Made by a program: the position numbers and the translations under genes. A model generated the notes under the pieces. That model was not told where the DNA came from, searched no databases, and saw only the letters and a program-made list of their open reading frames with translations. DNA of 64,000 nucleotides from Mixophyes australis (taxonomy: Eukaryota > Chordata > Amphibia > Anura > Limnodynastidae). Position 1 is the stretch's first letter. The number at the start of each line of letters is the position of its first letter. This document shows, piece after piece, positions 59,910-64,000 of the stretch. The stretch is from contig JAVHZZ010000001.1 in NCBI GenBank assembly GCA_036250195.1, positions 395,646,283 through 395,710,282 on the forward strand, read 5' to 3'.

Positions 59910-60262
59910 AAGACATTTAAGATGGCAAAAGTGTAGAGCTCATGAAGGACTTCGTTGAGGCCTACAGATCCCATACCTGCTTGTGGAAAACTAAATAAAA
60001 AAAGTACTCCAACAGACAGAAGAGGAGCTTGGCTTTAGATGAAATGGTGAAAGTGTGTCTTCCCTATTATCCCTGGACAACTGTAGTGTAGGTCAAGGGT
60101 AAGGTCCAGAAACTGAGGACTGTCTTCTAAAATGAACTTAATAACATTGAGGCCTTCAAAACAACAGGGGTAGGGGCTGAGGATGTTTATGTTCCCAAGT
60201 TGTGGTATTTTGACCTCCTGCATTTCACTCCTGATGAAGAAATAGTAAGCCAGACTACCTGC
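59910..60262 (+). pseudogene. MADF-domain protein of a Harbinger transposon
   Basis: One continuous frame reads MKDFVEAYRSHTCLWKTK, then KYSNRQKRS, then NELNNIEAFKTTGVGAEDVY and PKLWYFDLLHF, the layout of a MADF (Myb/SANT-like) DNA-binding domain. Four in-frame stops interrupt it. An acceptor-like ttttgtttag precedes 59910. Harbinger elements carry such a DNA-binding partner beside the transposase; here the two genes face each other. Confidence 0.75.
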
Positions 60263-60426
60263 AGCATGGAGATGGACAGTAATATTTACTTAAAGTTATA
60301 GAAACAGATGACATACCGGCAAGTGGCACAGTAAGTAAAACATACATTTTTAATGCATAAAATATTTATTTATATTTAGCTGACAATTAAGTTTACAATT
60401 AAACATGCAATGCGAATGCACATACA

Positions 60427-61174
60427 TTACAAAATGTTATTCTGCCAGGACACTGCCCACTCACCATTAAAATATTGCAAATAAGCATCCATGTTTACCT
60501 TTGCCATGTGACTGAAATTTCTTGCTTGGGAAGACTCCAGTGATGTCAACCCTACCACTTCATCAACTTCTACAGTGCTCTCCATATTGCTAGGTCCAAT
60601 GCGCACACTGTGAGTTTTATACCTAAGATAGTTGTATAGGACACAGCAAGTAATCACCAACCTGTCTACTTTGTCAAAGTGCAGATTTATGGTGAAATGG
60701 AAAATTCTAAATCTGCTGCTCAATACACCCAAAGCATTTTCCACAACTCTCCTCGCTCTTGACAATCTATATTTATAGATCCTAATATCTGGTGTGAGAT
60801 TTTTGGGGGATGCAGCTCAAAGGCTTCATCAACTAAAGAAAACAAAATTTAGTCTAAATTGTGTTTCGGTTCTTGGTGGCAAATTAAGTGCATTGTTTTT
60901 AAGCTTGTCATGGAAAGGAGTCTGCTCCAATGCCCCGCCATCTGACACTTTTCCATTTTTTCCAATGTCAATGAATAGGAATTCATAGTTTGCATGCACA
61001 ATCGCCATCAGAATAATGCTGAAGAATCCTTTATAGTTGTAGTAATAGGAACCAGTTTTTGAGGGTGACAATTCTGACATTTTTGCCATATATGGAATCG
61101 CCACAGTTTGGGAAATTACAAAGTGTTTCAAAATCTCGCGCAATAAGCTGCCATTCCTTTACCGTCACAGGAAA
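60427..61174 (-). pseudogene. PIF/Harbinger transposase remnant
   Basis: Nuclease related to HARBI1. Read in three frames from 61174: VKEWQLIARDFE, a FPNC block, KTGSYYYNYKGFFSIILMAI, FLFIDIGKNGKVSDGG, then VDEAFELHPP, and finally RARRVVENALGVLSSRFRIF. In the block equivalent to GALDGKH the first catalytic Asp appears to be Tyr (IYGKN). The second Asp (DEAF) and Glu (VVEN) remain. Frame breaks lie near 61085-61110 and between 60765 and 60840. An acceptor-like ttctcttacag precedes 61174, so an upstream exon is probably lost or unseen. Confidence 0.85.
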
Positions 61175-62230
61175 CTGTAAGAGAAAGATTATGTAATGTT
61201 AAACCAATACGTGCATGTACTGTTATAATAACTAGTCTACCTTCTGTTTTAAGTACACAGCCAACTGTCTTATATGAAGAAGGATTTGTTGCCGTGGCAG
61301 AGCAATGTGAGACAACATCGCATGTCACCCAGCTGACTGGGTGACATACCCACACAGCTTACCACATTCAGAGCCACACAGGACACTGGTAAAGTGGGTC
61401 ACTTTCAGATTCCCCTGGGCAGTGGATGTTTGGGTTAAGAACCAATAGGACCCACACAGAGACGTCTTAACCGCCCGTGGTACAGGCATAATGGACCAGG
61501 TCCCTTTTAATAATTTTATAATTATCTAAAAAAGTAAGTTGGAAATAAACTCAACCACACCCCTTATATAACCCTTATATAAGTACAATTTCATTAAACC
61601 TTTACTACCATTTAAACAAAATTTACTCCTCGCCTCTTTTTTCAAGCCTTATATAACACCTACACACACACATTTTTAACAGTTAAACCTTAAACTATAC
61701 ATTCCTTTTAGATATAGAGTTTGTAAAGAGACACTTTCATATCTATTTGCCTTCTTTGTTTTATCATCTCCCTTTCTGCTGGCAGTCTTTGACTATCATT
61801 TGTGACTCAAGTATGTAAAAGACAGGTATAGCAGCATTCTAGTAACTTTGAGGAGGAAATACAAATGTGTTTTTTTTGTAATGCCCATTAATTTTAACAG
61901 AGGCTTATTTGTTGTTTAATATAAATTAATATCATTTTCTGTTGAGATGTCAGGTCAACTTTTTGCGTATGTTATAAGGTATTGGTAATTGAGATTTAGG
62001 ACCTGAGTTGAACTTATACCAGTCTGCATAGAGTAAATCATGTACATTCGCACTATGCAGGCACACAAAGAGCAGTCAGGCATATGTGTCAATGCAGACT
62101 GTATATGGTACCTATACCTCCTTACGGCTGGAGAGGCAGAACAGAGGAAGGAAGGAGCATACAAACATAGGCCGAGTACAGTAAAGGCATGATCACTCAA
62201 ATGTGGCTCATACAGGCATATATATATATA
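61175..62230. other. No gene; small inverted repeat at 61322-61347
   Basis: The 11-base arms atgtcacccag and ctgggtgacat enclose ctga. I found no Harbinger terminus here that I can defend. The rest is AT-rich and unassigned. Confidence 0.45.
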
Positions 62231-62739
62231 CAAGTTAACCCGTGCATGATACTCATGCATTCTAGTCAAATCAAGCTTCCCGACGTAAGCGCCCTTTTTT
62301 AACGTGGTTTTGTCCACATGTCACCACCTCATCATTCTTCTCCATCACCTCATCCTTCATTTTCATCGCCACATCTATCCAGATGTCTATCCAGACACAG
62401 GGATCTTTCTCAGCGGTCCTGAGTATCACACTCCTCTCGCTCTGTCACCCCCGGCAACCACCAACCACTCCCCACTGTCACCCCCGGCAACCACCAACCA
62501 CTCCCAACTGTCACTTCTCCTTCAAGAAATATATATATTTTTTTAAATCTTTATAAACACTTTTAACAATTAACAAATTAAATTAACAAATTAAAAACAT
62601 CTTAGTATACCAAATTTCAGCCCTTTCTGAATTTTTTTTTCCACACACACAAAGAATTTAGTAGGTCAGTGTATAACTCCGCCCAGCAGGTGGCGCTGCA
62701 GCTGCACTAACACACGCCACTAGACATTTATATTATAGA
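62231..62739 (-). mobile_element. Helitron-like non-autonomous element, copy 2
   Basis: Reverse-oriented relative of 36482-36899: on the minus strand it begins tctataatataaatgtctag and ends with the hairpin and cgggttaacttg. It is about 90 bp longer, with extra sequence at about 62271-62410, and both copies hold a doubled gtcacccccggcaaccacca-type phrase. Confidence 0.6.
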
Positions 62740-62763
62740 TATATATATATATATATATATATA

Positions 62764-63045
62764 CAGGGCCGCCATCAGGGGGGTACAGGGGGTACCAGTG
62801 TATGGGGCCCGGGCTCACCAGGGGGCCCGCTCTCCTCTAATCCCGGCATCCCCACTGCTGCATTGATCCTGGCTGTCACAGCTTTCAAACACAATCGCAG
62901 GGGAATGATCGTTCCTCCCCTGCGATCATGTGATCCGCCCCCCTCTCCCTGTCAGCTGACCTCACACTGAAGTTCCTGCCGATGATATAGGGAGAAGCAA
63001 CAGAGAGGCTGCAGCCTGCAGGAATCAACATGTAGGTAAGTATTT
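62764..63045 (+). mobile_element. hAT-like element, left end only
   Basis: Starts cagggccgccatcagggg after an AT run. It contains atcatgtgatccgccc, cctgtcagctga and agagaggctgcagc before aggtaagtatt, parallel to 47085-47190 in the large hAT-like element. No right end with ggcggccctg was found before the window ends, so the extent is unknown. Confidence 0.5.
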
Positions 63046-63347
63046 TTTATTTTAAAACAGATAGAGGTACTTAATGGAGGGATAAAGACAGCTAGGAGTT
63101 ACACAGAGAGAGAACTGGCTTAAGGGCTGAGCACACAAAGGGAGATTTATTGTTCATATGCAAACCCAGGACAGACTAAGACACCACTTCCATCTGTTAG
63201 TGAGGTTATTTCTGGGTTCCTGTATGTACACCACTGAAAAATCATGCACACCACTGCCTGATACATGTGTCATTATTAATCAGAAGTGTAGTTATCCAGA
63301 GGGTCAGGTGTGAGAGTAGTTAATAAGTGATTCATACTGTATACTAA

Positions 63348-64000
63348 TGTAACACCCCCCTAGTTGTGTTTTAGTTAAACCTTTACCTCAGTGAATACAG
63401 GAGGGGTCACCTAGAGGGTAAGCTAGAAGTTTATAATAAGTTACATAAACTGGTTACCATGGTGATAACCCAGCCCAGCCTGTGAGACTGAGTGAGAGGA
63501 AGGAGGGGCTGTGATTCAAGGGGGGATAGAGTCAGAGACAGAGAGAAGACACAGGAGAGGAGAGATGGTAGCTGGGGACCTGGGAGAGAGTGGGGTGGAA
63601 GCTCCCAGGCTCCCCCAGCATTGCCTGGCTGTCTGAGCATGGTGACTGCACCAGGGCAAGGAATGTGTGCCCTGGATGAGGGGGAGAACTCCATGCCACT
63701 ATAGAGAACCCAAGAGAGAGGGGGACACTTTGCATGGAAGAGGCCCTGGAGTGAGGGCTGCTACAAGAGGCAAGGTAGCTGTAGTGTCAGATCCTGAGGC
63801 TGAGAGTACACAGAGTGAAGTGTCAGAGCACAGGAGACATCATCCCCGCAGAGGAGGGATGAGCTGCAGTTGAGAGATACACAGAGTGTGTCAGAGCTGC
63901 ATGGAGGAGAAGCTGCCTGCCTATTAGCATCCATGAGAGTGCCCCTGCAGAAAGGGTGATCTGCAGTGAGTATGGAGTGTAAGAGAGACCTATGATTTAT
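63348..64000 (+). repeat. Possible LTR start running off the window
   Basis: tgtaacacccccctagttgt could be the start of an LTR, and the purine-rich sequence that follows (gagagacagagagaag-like) has no coding domain. Without the other end or a coding region this remains a guess. A promoter or 5' UTR of a gene to the right is an alternative. Confidence 0.25.

Noticed and set aside
61322..61347. Harbinger terminal repeat or terminator hairpin
   Set aside because: The 11-base inverted repeat has no partner on the other side of the element, and no 3-bp target duplication could be shown.

Overview
The window looks like nuclear DNA of a vertebrate with a large, repeat-rich genome. The mix of repeats points to an amphibian, most likely a frog: a CR1/L2-type LINE with a matching tRNA-like SINE, L1/Tx1-type LINEs, chromodomain Ty3/gypsy elements, Tc1-like and PIF/Harbinger transposons, many short hAT-like elements with 8-bp target duplications, and Helitron-like ends. 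The organism call is inference. No complete host gene could be read. The only host-like coding hints are a possible first exon on the minus strand (24386-24479) and a possible internal exon on the minus strand (58422-58550).

Layout. 1-6.6 kb: one old SINE, then about 6 kb of AT-rich, almost repeat-free sequence. 6.6-12.3 kb: several terminal-inverted-repeat elements and an LINE-tailed non-autonomous element split by a SINE. 13.4-14.1 kb: decayed Tc1-like transposase. 15.7-16.85 kb: a 30-copy, 38-bp minisatellite grown from a SINE tail. 17-24 kb: mostly unassigned sequence with a SINE and short elements. 24.2-25.1 kb: possible promoter and first exon. 25.6-32.5 kb: a second LINE-tailed element, a nearly perfect 254-bp inverted repeat, and a LINE of about 5 kb with an almost intact ORF2, inserted into an antisense SINE. 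32.8-36.9 kb: hAT-like elements, a SINE and a Helitron-like element. 36.9-43.5 kb: a Tc1-like transposon carrying a Ty3/gypsy chromodomain retrotransposon, with a later deletion across one junction. 44.4-46.3 kb: remains of an endogenous retrovirus. 46.97-49.1 kb: a 1.86-kb hAT-like element with a nested smaller one, and another beside it. 50.8-54.5 kb: an L1 ORF1 remnant, a 5'-truncated L1, and a gypsy element inserted into the L1 target duplication. 54.8-57.0 kb: another gypsy remnant. 59.9-61.2 kb: a dead Harbinger pair (MADF-domain gene and transposase, convergent). 62.2-64 kb: a second Helitron-like copy, an hAT-like end and a possible LTR.

How the parts relate. The LINE, the SINE and the LINE-tailed element share a 3' tail, which suggests that the LINE machinery moved all three. 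The 38-bp minisatellite is an amplified piece of that tail. The 37.8-43.5 kb retrotransposon carries a 10-base match between its presumed RNA 5' end and its primer site, as in self-priming Tf1/sushi-type elements. Every transposase or polymerase gene seen carries disabling changes or truncations; the LINE ORF2, with a single frame break, is the least damaged.
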